The notes under the pieces: generated by a model
The model's database searches: none
What the model was told of the DNA's origin: nothing
What the model saw: only the letters and a program-made list of their open reading frames with translations
NCBI GenBank assembly: GCA_020627785.1
Contig: JAHDGF010000014.1
Location: 1-64,000 of the forward strand
DNA length: 64,000 nucleotides
Source of the DNA: Saprospiraceae bacterium
GTDB taxonomy: Bacteria; Bacteroidota; Bacteroidia; Chitinophagales; Saprospiraceae
Reading direction: 5' to 3'
Position numbers and translations under genes: made by a program
Shown: piece after piece, positions 26,975 to 36,215 of the stretch
Layout: every line of letters begins with the position of its first letter
Numbering within the stretch: position 1 is the first letter of the stretch

Positions 26975-27592
26975 TTAGATTACACGCCACATTAGGGCGA
27001 TACCAAATACAATTAGAAAGATGCCAGCAATGTTGGTCGCGATGTCTATGTACTTTAGCTTCATTTTGTTACGTATATAACTAGCGGCAAGGATTTTAGC
27101 CAGATCAGATGTAACAATGACAAGCATGATGGTGCCTAGAAAAATAATGGTATTTGGAATGGAGACACCTCTTGCGAATACCTGTGTTGCGATAACCCCT
27201 AACCAGAAGATATACGTGAATGGATTTAAGGTATTGACCAAAAAGCCTTTCAACCAAAAGCCTAGATAATTTTTGGCAGAATAGGTTTTACCTTCAAAAT
27301 TTACATCTGCTTTGTGATAAAGCATGGAAACACCGAAGATGATCATGACAATACCTCCAGCAATACCCATGTAGAAATTAAAGGCCTCACTGGCGACTAG
27401 TTCTTTTACTAAGGAAACTAAGTATAGGCAAGCACCTATGATGATCAGGTCACTGCTCCAGACGCCAACGCCGACAGTCATTCCTGGCTTAGCACCCTTT
27501 TCAAGCGATGTAGATACTAACGCTACGAATATAGGCCCCATTGAGATCGTCAAGAGTAATCCAAAACCTAATCCTTCTAAAAAGTACTGCAT
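26975..27592 (-). CDS. LysE/RhtB family amino-acid exporter
   Basis: A 205-residue membrane protein with six hydrophobic segments. The N-terminal motif GFGLLLTISMGPIFVALVSTSLEKGAKPGMTVGVGVWSSD corresponds to the GP..G..... PGP-type LysE signature, and FLVNTLNPFTYIFWLGV to the conserved NP motif of the fourth helix. The family exports basic or hydrophilic amino acids. The substrate cannot be assigned. An exact -7 box lies 18 bp upstream. Confidence 0.88.
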   Translation of the reverse strand: MQYFLEGLGFGLLLTISMGPIFVALVSTSLEKGAKPGMTVGVGVWSSDLIIIGACLYLVSLVKELVASEAFNFYMGIAGGIVMIIFGVSMLYHKADVNFEGKTYSAKNYLGFWLKGFLVNTLNPFTYIFWLGVIATQVFARGVSIPNTIIFLGTIMLVIVTSDLAKILAASYIRNKMKLKYIDIATNIAGIFLIVFGIALMWRVI

Positions 27593-27610
27593 ATCTTATT
27601 CACGGTAACG

Positions 27611-27618
27611 CAAATATA
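27611..27618 (-). promoter_or_regulatory. Candidate -7 box of the lysE-like gene
   Basis: The minus strand reads TATATTTG, an exact TAnnTTTG, 18 bp before the start at 27592. Confidence 0.55.
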
Positions 27619-27666
27619 ACCAGCCAGATTTAGAAGATCGAGAGCATCAGGAATAAAAGATAAACT

Positions 27667-28201
27667 TTAAAACCTTAATCCAGCTTTTAACCCTATTTGT
27701 AGTCCATTATATCCCTCATATCTTACTAAGGTTTCAAGATTTAAAGCTTGATTATTTATATGAAATGATCGACCTATTCCGGTTTGAATGCCAGTTATAT
27801 TTTTGTAGTTAAAGGTTATTTGAGGATTTTCAAAATATTGAGTATTGTAAATTCCCTCTGGCAAACCATTTTTTCTTGGCTCCTAAATAAAACTTCGAAG
27901 AGAGGTCAAGCGTGATACCATGGTGGCGAGATTCATCGAGTCCTAAGATGCGATAGTCGAGATTGGATAAGTTATAAGAAGTACCAAATTCAAGTCCTAA
28001 GATTTTTGAAATGCGATATTCTGCCGAGATGCCAATTTGGTGAGTATTTGAATAACTACCATTTGTAAATGAGGCTCCATCGATTCCCCAGGATAAATAT
28101 TTTGTTGGAATGGAATCTGATTTTGAATTAATCTTAATGTTGGTTGCCATTAGAATTTGAGAAGACAGAATCATTCCAATTAAAAGGATCAGTTGTTTCA
28201 T
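27667..28201 (-). pseudogene. Outer-membrane beta-barrel protein gene broken by a frameshift
   Basis: The first frame (from ATG 28201) has a signal peptide and barrel strands (SKILGLEFGTSYNLSNL, HHGITLDLSSKFYLGAKK), then soon stops. A second frame continues with matching strands (NPQITFNYKNITGIQTGIG, LNLETLVRYEGYNGLQIGLKAGLRF) and ends in the barrel-type terminal Phe. The two join if one A is removed from the run of six at 27869-27874 (T on the plus strand), giving FYLGAKKNGLPEGIY across the join, for a protein of about 178 residues. Either a recent inactivating slip, a phase-variable tract, or a sequencing error. The family is a generic porin-like barrel. Confidence 0.75.
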
Positions 28202-28390
28202 AGTTATGATTTTTTTAGAAATAAATTGTTACTAAAATTATCAATCAATCTTCTCATTAAATAAAGGGTGCAGGTCTTTAACTGACAATTAACCCGAGAG
28301 TTAATTAAAACCAAATTAGAATTTTGAGTGTGTTCGAAGTAGGAAGAAAGCTTTTGTTGGGATAAATTAAACTTAAGATTGAGTATGAAA

Positions 28391-28419
28391 AAACCCCTTA
28401 CAGAAACTGCAAGGGGTTT
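28391..28419 (-). terminator. Rho-independent terminator of the protease gene
   Basis: AAACCCCTT and AAGGGGTTT are perfect 9-bp arms around an 11-base loop. On the minus strand the second arm runs into TTTTTT. It lies about 20 bp after the stop of the 696-residue gene. Confidence 0.9.
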
Positions 28420-28437
28420 ATCAATAGGGGAGTCCTA

Positions 28438-30528
28438 TTATTTTTTCATTAGATCTTTCATGATGTACATGGTTTCTTCTAAATAGAAATCCTTGTTTAC
28501 ATTCTCAACCCATTCATCGTTTCTCGCTTTTTTACTTTCATCTGAAGTAAATTTTTCATTGTCTTGTGGAAGGTTTCTAACGGTCAAGTTTTCAATATCA
28601 ACATCAAATAGATCTTCAAATTTCTTAGCTTCTTCTTCTCTTTGGTCCATCAGTGAGCTAAATCCATCCAGGTCAAGAGGGTACTGTGATTCTTCTCTTA
28701 GGTCTTTGAACCTCTGAGCGTTTTCCATTATTAGTTGGAAATTTTCATCAGCAGCAATTCTTGCTTCGCTATTTGCTTTAAGCGCAGACATATTATCTAC
28801 GATAAATACGTCTTGTGTATGATCAACTGCTTGAATTTCAGACCACTCAAGTGGGAATTCATAATCCTTTTCACCAGTATCAATGTAGTGATAGTTATCA
28901 GGTAAAATAATGTCTGGAATTACTCCTTTAAGTTGAGTAGATCCTCCATTAATTCTATAGAATTTCTGCATTGTGATTTTAAGGTTACCCAATGGCTTAA
29001 ACTTATCATCTCCTTTAAATGCTTCATCTAAATTGACAAATCTCTGCACGGTTCCTTTGCCAAAAGTAGATTTAGAACCAACGATTACAGCTCTGTCGTA
29101 ATCCTGTAAAGCAGCTGCTAATATTTCAGAAGCTGAGGCAGAGAATTGATTAACCATAACAATTAATGGCCCGTCATACTGTACATTCTTATCTGTATCA
29201 TCGTAGACGTAGGCCGGTCTATCTCTAGGCTTCACTTGAACAATTGGTCCTTTTTCAATGAATAAACCAGACATTGTTACAACATCTCTAAGAGATCCAC
29301 CACCATTGTTTCTTAAATCTAGAATGATACCTCCAACTTGATTTTCCTTCAGTTTCTCCACCTCTGCAGCAACATCCTTGGCGCAGCTATTTCCAACTTT
29401 ACCTTCAAAGCTGTCGTAAAATCTTGGGAGCTTAATGTATCCAATGTTTTCAATAGATCCAGGAATATCTAATATGAGAGATTTGGCAAAGCCCTCATCA
29501 ATGATTACCTCATCTCTTTCGATAATAATGGTAGTTGTACTTCCATCAGTCTTCTTTACATTAAGATGAACTATGGTCCCTTTCTTACCTCTGATGTGCT
29601 GTACAACATCGTCCAATCGCATACCGGTAAAATCTACGGCTGTCTCTTCGTCATCTTGTCTTGCATTTAAGATCAAGTCATTGACCTCCAACTCTTTACC
29701 TTTCCAAGCTGGGCCACCAGGAATTACCTCCGAAACTTTTGTGAAATCTCCATCTACGGTTAATCTTGCACCGATTCCCTCAAGTTTGCCTCCCATTCTT
29801 ATATCAAAATCCTCTTTTTCTTTAGGATTGAAATAATCTGAATGAGGATCAAAAACATGAGTCATCGTATTTAAGTAGGTCTCGAAATAATCTGATCTTC
29901 TTGTTTTTTCTATTCTTTCAAACCATCTCTCGTAGGATTCTTCCATTTCCTCTTTCGCCTTTATTTGAAGTTCGGCTACTGGTTTTTGAGTTGTACTATC
30001 TTGTTGAGCTTGCACTTTGTTGTTTACTCTATCAATTAAATCATAGGTAAGCATATTTCTCCAAACCATTTCCAGCTCTTTATCATCCGTAGCAAATGAT
30101 CTTTTATCTGAGTCAGTTTCATAGCTAAGATCTGTGCTTAGGTTTAGATCTTCATTGATCACTTTTTCGAAAATGACCTTGGCTCTCGCATGTGCTAGCT
30201 CTAATTTATCCATGCTTAAACCAAAAAAACCGGTCGTTCTTAGGTTTATTTGATCGTCAATCTGGGTCTTGTAAGGTTTAAGTTCTGCTAATTCACCTTC
30301 CGTAAAGAATCTTTTACCTCCATCGAGGTAGTCAATATAAAGGTCATAAGCCTTTTCTGAGAATTGATCATTAATGGATTCAGGGGAAAAATGGTAGGCA
30401 TCAAGGAATCTTACTACGGCATCCAGAATCATGCTTTCTTTTTCTTCAAAGCTGACTTGTGGATAAAAAGCGGCAAACATTCCGCTGACGGCAAAAAAAC
30501 CTATCAGAATTAAACTCTTCATATTCAT
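28438..30528 (-). CDS. prc: Carboxy-terminal processing peptidase (Tsp/Prc, S41 family)
   Basis: A 696-residue periplasmic serine protease. It has a signal peptide (residues 1-20), a helical N-terminal domain, a PDZ domain (GKLEGIGARLTVDGDFTKVSEVIPGGPAWKG, about residues 250-330), the S41 catalytic domain and the C-terminal domain of the long Prc type. The nucleophile lies in NQFSASASEILAAAL and the general-base lysine in VIVGSKSTFGKGTVQ, the Ser-Lys dyad of the family. GGIILDLRNNGGGSL forms the oxyanion region. It trims or degrades periplasmic proteins from the C-terminus. Monocistronic, with its own terminator, divergent from the YebC gene. Confidence 0.95.
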   Translation of the reverse strand: MNMKSLILIGFFAVSGMFAAFYPQVSFEEKESMILDAVVRFLDAYHFSPESINDQFSEKAYDLYIDYLDGGKRFFTEGELAELKPYKTQIDDQINLRTTGFFGLSMDKLELAHARAKVIFEKVINEDLNLSTDLSYETDSDKRSFATDDKELEMVWRNMLTYDLIDRVNNKVQAQQDSTTQKPVAELQIKAKEEMEESYERWFERIEKTRRSDYFETYLNTMTHVFDPHSDYFNPKEKEDFDIRMGGKLEGIGARLTVDGDFTKVSEVIPGGPAWKGKELEVNDLILNARQDDEETAVDFTGMRLDDVVQHIRGKKGTIVHLNVKKTDGSTTTIIIERDEVIIDEGFAKSLILDIPGSIENIGYIKLPRFYDSFEGKVGNSCAKDVAAEVEKLKENQVGGIILDLRNNGGGSLRDVVTMSGLFIEKGPIVQVKPRDRPAYVYDDTDKNVQYDGPLIVMVNQFSASASEILAAALQDYDRAVIVGSKSTFGKGTVQRFVNLDEAFKGDDKFKPLGNLKITMQKFYRINGGSTQLKGVIPDIILPDNYHYIDTGEKDYEFPLEWSEIQAVDHTQDVFIVDNMSALKANSEARIAADENFQLIMENAQRFKDLREESQYPLDLDGFSSLMDQREEEAKKFEDLFDVDIENLTVRNLPQDNEKFTSDESKKARNDEWVENVNKDFYLEETMYIMKDLMKK

Positions 30529-30752
30529 TTCTTTGTTATAGTCTCAGTCTTAAAATTAACCATTTTTATAATGTAAAACATGGCCAAAAACTCCTTAATA
30601 CAACATTAACGTTGGATAACGGTAGGTTTGTTTCAAATTACAATACAAAAATCATATTATAAAAAAGTATAATATGAACAAACTCTGTGCCTATATAATA
30701 TATGATGCGTGAAAAATTTACTCTTTCTAAAAGGCAAAACTCAAGTAAAAGA

Positions 30753-30760
30753 TATATTTG
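30753..30760 (+). promoter_or_regulatory. Candidate -7 box (TATATTTG) of the YebC gene
   Basis: An exact TAnnTTTG lies 18 bp before the ATG at 30779. It overlaps the in-frame TTG at 30758, so that longer start is unlikely. Confidence 0.55.
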
Positions 30761-30778
30761 CATCAAAAATACTCTCTC

Positions 30779-31501
30779 ATGGGAAGAATGTTCGAAGTCC
30801 GGAAATCGTCAATGTTTGCTCGCTATGATCGAATGGCAAAGCAATTTAGCCGGGTAGGTAAGGAAATCGTTATTGCTGTAAAGGCGGGTGGACCTGATGC
30901 TGAGAATAATCCAGCATTAAGAAGGGCGATTCAGAATGGTCGTGCGGTTAACATGCCTAAGGATAAAATTGAGCAGGCAATTAAACGTGCCATGGGCAAG
31001 GATACCTCTAGTTATGATGAGGTCATGTTTGAAGGATATGCTCCACATGGAATTGCCATGATTGTGGAAACAGCTACGGATAACAATCAACGTACAGTTG
31101 CTAATGTACGGGCGATTTTTAATAAAGGGAAGGGTTCACTAGGTACTACTGGCAGTGTAAGTTTTCAATTTACAAAGTATGCTGTTTTCAATTTAAATCC
31201 TGAAGGAATAGATGAAGAAGAATTAGAACTTGAACTGATTGATTTTGGATTGGAGGAATTAGGAAGAGGAAAAGATGACAATGATGAGGATGTGATCATT
31301 GTGCGGGCCTCTTTTACAGAATTTGGTACCATGCAAAAAGGACTTGAGGATAAAGGCATAGCTGTTAAGAGCTCAGGCTCTGAATGGGTAGCCAACAATC
31401 TTCTGGAGCTTGGAGATGCCGAAGCTGAGGAAGTGCTAAAGGTTGTTGCTAAAATGGAGGAAGACGAAGACGTACAGAAGGTCTTCCATAATTTAGCTTA
31501 A
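30779..31501 (+). CDS. YebC/PmpR family regulatory protein
   Basis: A 240-residue protein whose start MGRMFEVRKSSMFARYDRMAK is the form this family takes in Bacteroidota (MGR.FE.RK), supporting the ATG at 30779. Conserved blocks follow: FSRVGKEIVIAVKAGGPDAENNPALRRAI, ARN-type AVNMPKDKIEQAIKRAMGKD, YDEVMFEGYAPHGIAMIVETATDNNQRTVANVRAIF and GSLGTTGSVSFQF. The family acts as DNA-binding regulators and, in several bacteria, on ribosomes stalled at proline stretches (TACO1-like). A single gene with a promoter box just upstream. Confidence 0.93.
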   Translation: MGRMFEVRKSSMFARYDRMAKQFSRVGKEIVIAVKAGGPDAENNPALRRAIQNGRAVNMPKDKIEQAIKRAMGKDTSSYDEVMFEGYAPHGIAMIVETATDNNQRTVANVRAIFNKGKGSLGTTGSVSFQFTKYAVFNLNPEGIDEEELELELIDFGLEELGRGKDDNDEDVIIVRASFTEFGTMQKGLEDKGIAVKSSGSEWVANNLLELGDAEAEEVLKVVAKMEEDEDVQKVFHNLA

Positions 31502-31526
31502 AGCAAATATTAATTTTCTTTTATAA

Positions 31527-33851
31527 CTACTTTGCAATAAGCACATTCATGCTTGCCAAACCTAAGGTGCTCTCAATTCTTAAAGAATAAGTTCCTGCAG
31601 GTAAATCGTTTACTTGGATGGTATTCTGGGTTCCAAAGTTTACATTATTAGACTTCACTACCTTTCCTGCCAGAGTTAATAATTGCATGGAGATTAACTC
31701 CTCATGATTATCTACCATTATGTTTAATTGGTTGACTACTGGATTAGGAAATACTTGTACGCCTAGTTCTGCAAGTAATTCTTGCGAGCTAGAAGTAAAA
31801 TATGCTGTAACAGGAATTCTTTCAGATCTACATATTTCTCCTGTGTAACTTTGAACTGCAGATTCTACCCATCGTGTTACGTCTGTTCCATTCACAGTTG
31901 CAATTAAAATATTGCCAGTTCCTATGATATCATTGCTTGTTTCATCAAGATACCAAAGTAGATTTTCTCCTTCTGCCATTAATGTATAATCTCCAGGGGT
32001 ATTTACAGTCTGATCAATGGCGACTGGATTATTGACTTCAATATGATTTATGAATAAAGTTTCAGATTGTAAAAGTTCATCAATACAAGCTGCTTGTATC
32101 TGGAAATTATATTCTCCTGGTTGACTTACGGAAATGGCTGTATTAGATTGACCAGTGCTCCACATACCTTCTGAATTATTGGTAATTGCATTTACGGTGA
32201 TTACCTCACCTGCACAGATATCAATACTCCCAGAGGGAACTATTGTTGGTGGTGTATCAATTAAGGTAACTACTTGTATGGCATTACTTACGCCGAAGCA
32301 TTCACTTCCATCATTGACTGTTACGGTGTATAGGCCACCTTCTTCTACGGTAATGGAAGGACTTTCTTCACCATTACTCCAAGAATAATTGTATCCAGCT
32401 GGAGCAGTTATGGTTACTGTTTCGCCTGCGCAAATTTCTAAGGCATCTAGTGTACTTATTTCGATATCAGAGAGGAGACAATCAAATTCATAAATGGTAT
32501 GTCCCTTATTTATTTCAACATCTGTCTGAACAGTTCTTATCCCTGAAGGCCATAAAACCACTAGACTATCTATTGTGGTGGCTGCGCCTATGCCAAAGTG
32601 GCAATTCAGTGTATTCATTTTTGAGAAGCTCTGTGACGATCTTACCTCTCTAATTTGTCGGCCCCATTCTCCGTAAATTTCTACACGTGCACCGATTCCA
32701 TTTCGATTACTAGAAATTCCAACAGGAGAAAATTTAACCCAGTTATTATCATTTCCTTGATTAAAATATACTCGCTGATCTGTCACAATATCCATGAATC
32801 CATCATTATTTAAATCTCCAACGCCTCCTGCTTCAAAAGGAACTGGTTCTGTGGAAGGTATAAATTCTAGATTTCCAAAGTTGTAATAGATTCTTTCATT
32901 AAGTTCTGATAAAATATCTACGTACCCATTATTGTCAAAATCATAGGAAGTTGATTCCCAAGCACCAAGGTCAGAAGCATTGATATTTGTTGTGCGTATG
33001 GTATCTGTGAAGGTGCCGTCTCCGTTGTTTATCATTAATCGATTTTTGAAATCGTGATTAACAATGAATGCATCAAAGTCTCCATCGTTATCATAGTCTT
33101 CGAAATTCGTCGTCCATGATTGTGCATTATCATTCATATTTGCTTCTTCACCGACTTCAGTGAAAGAACCATTGCCATCGTTTCTGTATAAAAGATTAAT
33201 TCTTTCCGGATCGTTTACAGAAGTCGTGAATACATAACACTTGGTCAAGAAGAGATCACTATCCCCATCATTATCATAATCAACCCACATTGCAGAATAA
33301 TTACCAGCCATATCTGCTGTTGGGAAACGGTCTGTATCTAAGGTCATTTTGCCTGAGCCATCATTGAAGTAGGGAAAGTTTATGGCATCGTCATTACAAA
33401 CAAAGGCATCAAGATCACCATCATTGTCTATATCAGCTGTGGTTGATCTTTGAGCAAAAATATAGGTAGGATCATATATTTCTTCATACGTTGAACCATC
33501 CGCTGAAGCCATGTAAAATGATACGGAACCAAAATCTCCTAGCACAAGATCATTAAATCCGTTTTCATCAAAATCTCCAGCACAAATACTCCAGGTAGGT
33601 AGGGTATTAAAACCCCAATCGGTCTCCTTTACTTCAAATTCCCCATTTTCTTGCTGTAAATATTGAGTCATTTTGAAATTACCTATCACTACAATGTCAT
33701 CTAAAAAATCTCCATTCATGTCCACAACACATTCATTGTATCCTATGGCAGTGAATGGGATGCTTCCACCGACTTCTTCGAAGCTTATTTGGGCTATACC
33801 AGTTGAGCAGAATAGAAGTGTTAAGATGGAAATTAGGTAAGTATTTTTCAT
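31527..33851 (-). CDS. CRTAC1-like secreted protein: FG-GAP/VCBS repeats, ASPIC/UnbV domain, Ig-like domain, type A T9SS tail
   Basis: A 774-residue protein. After a signal peptide (residues 1-20), about seven Ca2+-binding FG-GAP/VCBS propeller repeats follow (for example DIDNDGDLDAFVCND, DYDNDGDSDLFLTKC, DYDNDGDFDAFIVNHD, DLNNDGFMDIVTDQ). Then an ASPIC/UnbV module (NRNGIGARVEIYGEWGRQIREV; GIGAATTIDSLVVLWPSG), two Ig-like cysteine-containing units (LEICAGETVTITAPAGYNYS), and a type A sorting tail (VFPNPVVNQLNIMV to the end). A surface or secreted adhesion or scaffold role is expected. It is separated from the upstream surface-protein operon by a hairpin at 33964-34003. Confidence 0.88.
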   Translation of the reverse strand: MKNTYLISILTLLFCSTGIAQISFEEVGGSIPFTAIGYNECVVDMNGDFLDDIVVIGNFKMTQYLQQENGEFEVKETDWGFNTLPTWSICAGDFDENGFNDLVLGDFGSVSFYMASADGSTYEEIYDPTYIFAQRSTTADIDNDGDLDAFVCNDDAINFPYFNDGSGKMTLDTDRFPTADMAGNYSAMWVDYDNDGDSDLFLTKCYVFTTSVNDPERINLLYRNDGNGSFTEVGEEANMNDNAQSWTTNFEDYDNDGDFDAFIVNHDFKNRLMINNGDGTFTDTIRTTNINASDLGAWESTSYDFDNNGYVDILSELNERIYYNFGNLEFIPSTEPVPFEAGGVGDLNNDGFMDIVTDQRVYFNQGNDNNWVKFSPVGISSNRNGIGARVEIYGEWGRQIREVRSSQSFSKMNTLNCHFGIGAATTIDSLVVLWPSGIRTVQTDVEINKGHTIYEFDCLLSDIEISTLDALEICAGETVTITAPAGYNYSWSNGEESPSITVEEGGLYTVTVNDGSECFGVSNAIQVVTLIDTPPTIVPSGSIDICAGEVITVNAITNNSEGMWSTGQSNTAISVSQPGEYNFQIQAACIDELLQSETLFINHIEVNNPVAIDQTVNTPGDYTLMAEGENLLWYLDETSNDIIGTGNILIATVNGTDVTRWVESAVQSYTGEICRSERIPVTAYFTSSSQELLAELGVQVFPNPVVNQLNIMVDNHEELISMQLLTLAGKVVKSNNVNFGTQNTIQVNDLPAGTYSLRIESTLGLASMNVLIAK

Positions 33852-33963
33852 TTTTCTTGCTTGTATCTACAAGCTAAAGAAAAGCAACTTAAAATAGAAA
33901 TGAAATTATGCGAGTTGTCGTAAAAGTTAAGCTAAACCAAATTTTTTCTCAAAGATTGATTAG

Positions 33964-34003
33964 AATAATTGTGGGGACCTTATAACAGGCCCTCACAATT
34001 ATT
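33964..34003 (-). terminator. Long inverted repeat ending the surface-protein operon
   Basis: The arms AATAATTGTGGGGACC (33964-33979) and GGCCCTCACAATTATT (33988-34003) pair at 14 of 16 positions around an 8-base loop. It lies about 20 bp beyond the stop of the last operon gene. The T-run is short, but position and stem strength fit a terminator. Confidence 0.75.
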
Positions 34004-34024
34004 AAAGACTGAAAGATAGTTTCA

Positions 34025-36169
34025 TTATCTCATCAAGGTTATTGATCCTGTCCTTTTTATGGATTGATTGAAAATTGATGTGAATTCTATAATATAAGTA
34101 TAGACACCGGGCAGGGCTTCTTCACCATTTATTGTCCCATCCCAGCCTTTATATTCTTCAGTTGCGGGCACATTTTCAGTCTGATACATAAGAACTCCCC
34201 AACGATCAAAAATTTGAATTTTTCTAATCCCTTCTATCATGTTGTCTCCAAATATTTGAAAGGTATTATTTTCTTGATCTGAAGGAGAAAAGATGTTAGG
34301 GATGTAAATATCTGTGTCATAAATAACATCTATGAAAGTTCGTGCTTCTACAGGGCACCCATTATTATCTTCTGAAGAAATGAAAATATGCATGTCATGC
34401 AAGGCTACAAAATTATTTAACATTGGTCCTGAACCTAAGACTTCTCCATGCACGTCAGTCCAGGTTAATTCTTGAATGCCATTGTCAATATGACTTGGTA
34501 TTATATCTGTAGGCTGTTCATATTCAATCTTATGGTAAGGTTTTATATCAATGCCTTCGTCAATTTCATTTACTACTAAATCAATGGTGATTAGACTATC
34601 GCAACCATTTTCAACTTCGATTATTGTTTGGAAAATCCCTTCTTCTTCAGAATAAATTGTCCCGTAATTGAAAAGCTCTCCAGGGCATATGTTGGCCACT
34701 CTAAAGTCCGTGGGTTGCTCTGTAATGGATAAATTAAGTTGAATGATTGAATCACATCCATCTTGATTAAGCAATGAGATTTCAAAAATTCCTTCTTCAC
34801 CATAATAGTATTCACCAAATTCAATAACATCACCATCACATATTGTTTGATATTCCACTTCTTTAATTTCTTCTAGAAATTTAATGTCAAATGAAATGAT
34901 TGAATCGCAGCCTGCATCATTGACAATACTAGTGTCAAATTCTATAGAGCTACTGGTAGAGAAATCACCGAATTCAAAAATTTCTCCGTGGCATAAAACA
35001 CGTTCGATAAGAGCTGTGGTGCTTTCTCCTTTTGTTACCATAATTGAAAAAATACTATCGCAGCCAACCTGATTTATAACTGAGGTTGTAAAGTTGCCTG
35101 CTTCTGTGATTTCTAAATCTTTAAAAATTATTGTATCGCTTTCGCAAAGGTGTAATTCCTGGAAGACTTGAATGGTTTCTGATACTTCAATGTCAATAGT
35201 AATGAGTGAGTCACATTCTCCTGTGGCTTCCACTTGAATTTCTTGAATGCTACTTTCAGAAATGTTTAATCCATAATCTGTGTATTCATCTCCGTCACAG
35301 ATTGAAATTAGGTAGTATGCTTCTGGTATCTCATTTACATCTAAACTTATATGAACCACAGTATCGCAGCCTAAGCTATTTTCAAGGAATAATTCATGTG
35401 GTCCTTCTTGGTCTGTGGAAAAAGAGCCATAATGGAAAAACTCTCCTTCGCAAATACTTGCAGAAATATTTTCTTCAATATTGTTTCCTTCGGTTAACTC
35501 TAAGGTTATGATGCTGTCACAGCCATCGATGTTTTCAAGGATTATTTCATGGGTGCCAGATTCCGTAGTAGTAAAATCACCCAATGTAAATTCTTCACCA
35601 TCACAAATTTCTCCAAAGAGATTAGCGTAGGTAGGTTGTACAATTTCTATGGTAAGACTTGTGATGCTATCACATCCATCAACAGCAAACCCATTCACTT
35701 GGAAGAATCCAGCATTTGTAATTGAGAAGCCACCAAAGAAAACGGTATCTCCTTTACATATTTTTTCAACCCCAAGATATTGTTCATGGGTTGGAATGTT
35801 TACATCATATGCTTCTGTTAAATAACAGCCATCTGATTTCTCAATCCAAGCCTTGTATTCCCCTTCCACACCATTAAATTCTACGAGCTGCAGAGGAGAA
35901 GAATTTTCACCGACTAAAGCAATACCATCTTTATACCATTGCATTGATTGAATGTCTGGATCTTCAAGATAAAGTTGTAGGTTATCTCTACAGATATAAC
36001 CAGTTGCATCACTTAAAGAAATGATATTACTACAACTACATTCTGAATCATTCAGATCAACCAGACCATCTCCATCGTCGTCTATAGCGTTATCACATAT
36101 TTCTTGTGCTAAGACAAGAGTTGGTAAAAGAGTGATTGTAAGAATCAGGGCACATTTTAATATATGCAT
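34025..36169 (-). CDS. Repeat-rich exoprotein with type B T9SS (gliding-motility-associated) C-terminal domain
   Basis: A 714-residue protein. It has a signal peptide (residues 1-22), a Ca2+-binding EICDNAIDDDGDGLVDLND motif, and an Ig-like unit. Then come eight tandem units of about 51 residues (about 136-543), each with an N-terminal IC.G....G motif and a central GCDSI, giving two cysteines per unit. The C-terminal 85 residues (IYIPNIFSPSDQENNTFQIF; IQIFDRWGVLMYQ; YKGWDGTINGEEALPGVYTY) are a type B sorting domain, which routes proteins through T9SS with SprE/PorP-type partners. Last of four genes in the operon, 46 bp after the 1580-residue gene. Probably an adhesin or surface filament protein. 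Confidence 0.88.
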   Translation of the reverse strand: MHILKCALILTITLLPTLVLAQEICDNAIDDDGDGLVDLNDSECSCSNIISLSDATGYICRDNLQLYLEDPDIQSMQWYKDGIALVGENSSPLQLVEFNGVEGEYKAWIEKSDGCYLTEAYDVNIPTHEQYLGVEKICKGDTVFFGGFSITNAGFFQVNGFAVDGCDSITSLTIEIVQPTYANLFGEICDGEEFTLGDFTTTESGTHEIILENIDGCDSIITLELTEGNNIEENISASICEGEFFHYGSFSTDQEGPHELFLENSLGCDTVVHISLDVNEIPEAYYLISICDGDEYTDYGLNISESSIQEIQVEATGECDSLITIDIEVSETIQVFQELHLCESDTIIFKDLEITEAGNFTTSVINQVGCDSIFSIMVTKGESTTALIERVLCHGEIFEFGDFSTSSSIEFDTSIVNDAGCDSIISFDIKFLEEIKEVEYQTICDGDVIEFGEYYYGEEGIFEISLLNQDGCDSIIQLNLSITEQPTDFRVANICPGELFNYGTIYSEEEGIFQTIIEVENGCDSLITIDLVVNEIDEGIDIKPYHKIEYEQPTDIIPSHIDNGIQELTWTDVHGEVLGSGPMLNNFVALHDMHIFISSEDNNGCPVEARTFIDVIYDTDIYIPNIFSPSDQENNTFQIFGDNMIEGIRKIQIFDRWGVLMYQTENVPATEEYKGWDGTINGEEALPGVYTYIIEFTSIFNQSIKRTGSITLMR
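34541..35764 (-). repeat. Eight tandem 51-residue (about 153-bp) protein repeats
   Basis: Units begin KICKGDTV, EICDGEEF, SICEGEFF, SICDGDEY, HLCESDTI, VLCHGEIF, TICDGDVI and NICPGELF, each with a CDS or CDT triplet 28 residues after the first Cys. The copies are diverged at DNA level, so this is an old array. Confidence 0.85.
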
Positions 36170-36215
36170 CTTTAAAGATTTTAATAAATTAGTAACCAGT
36201 TTTAGGTGTTGGAAA

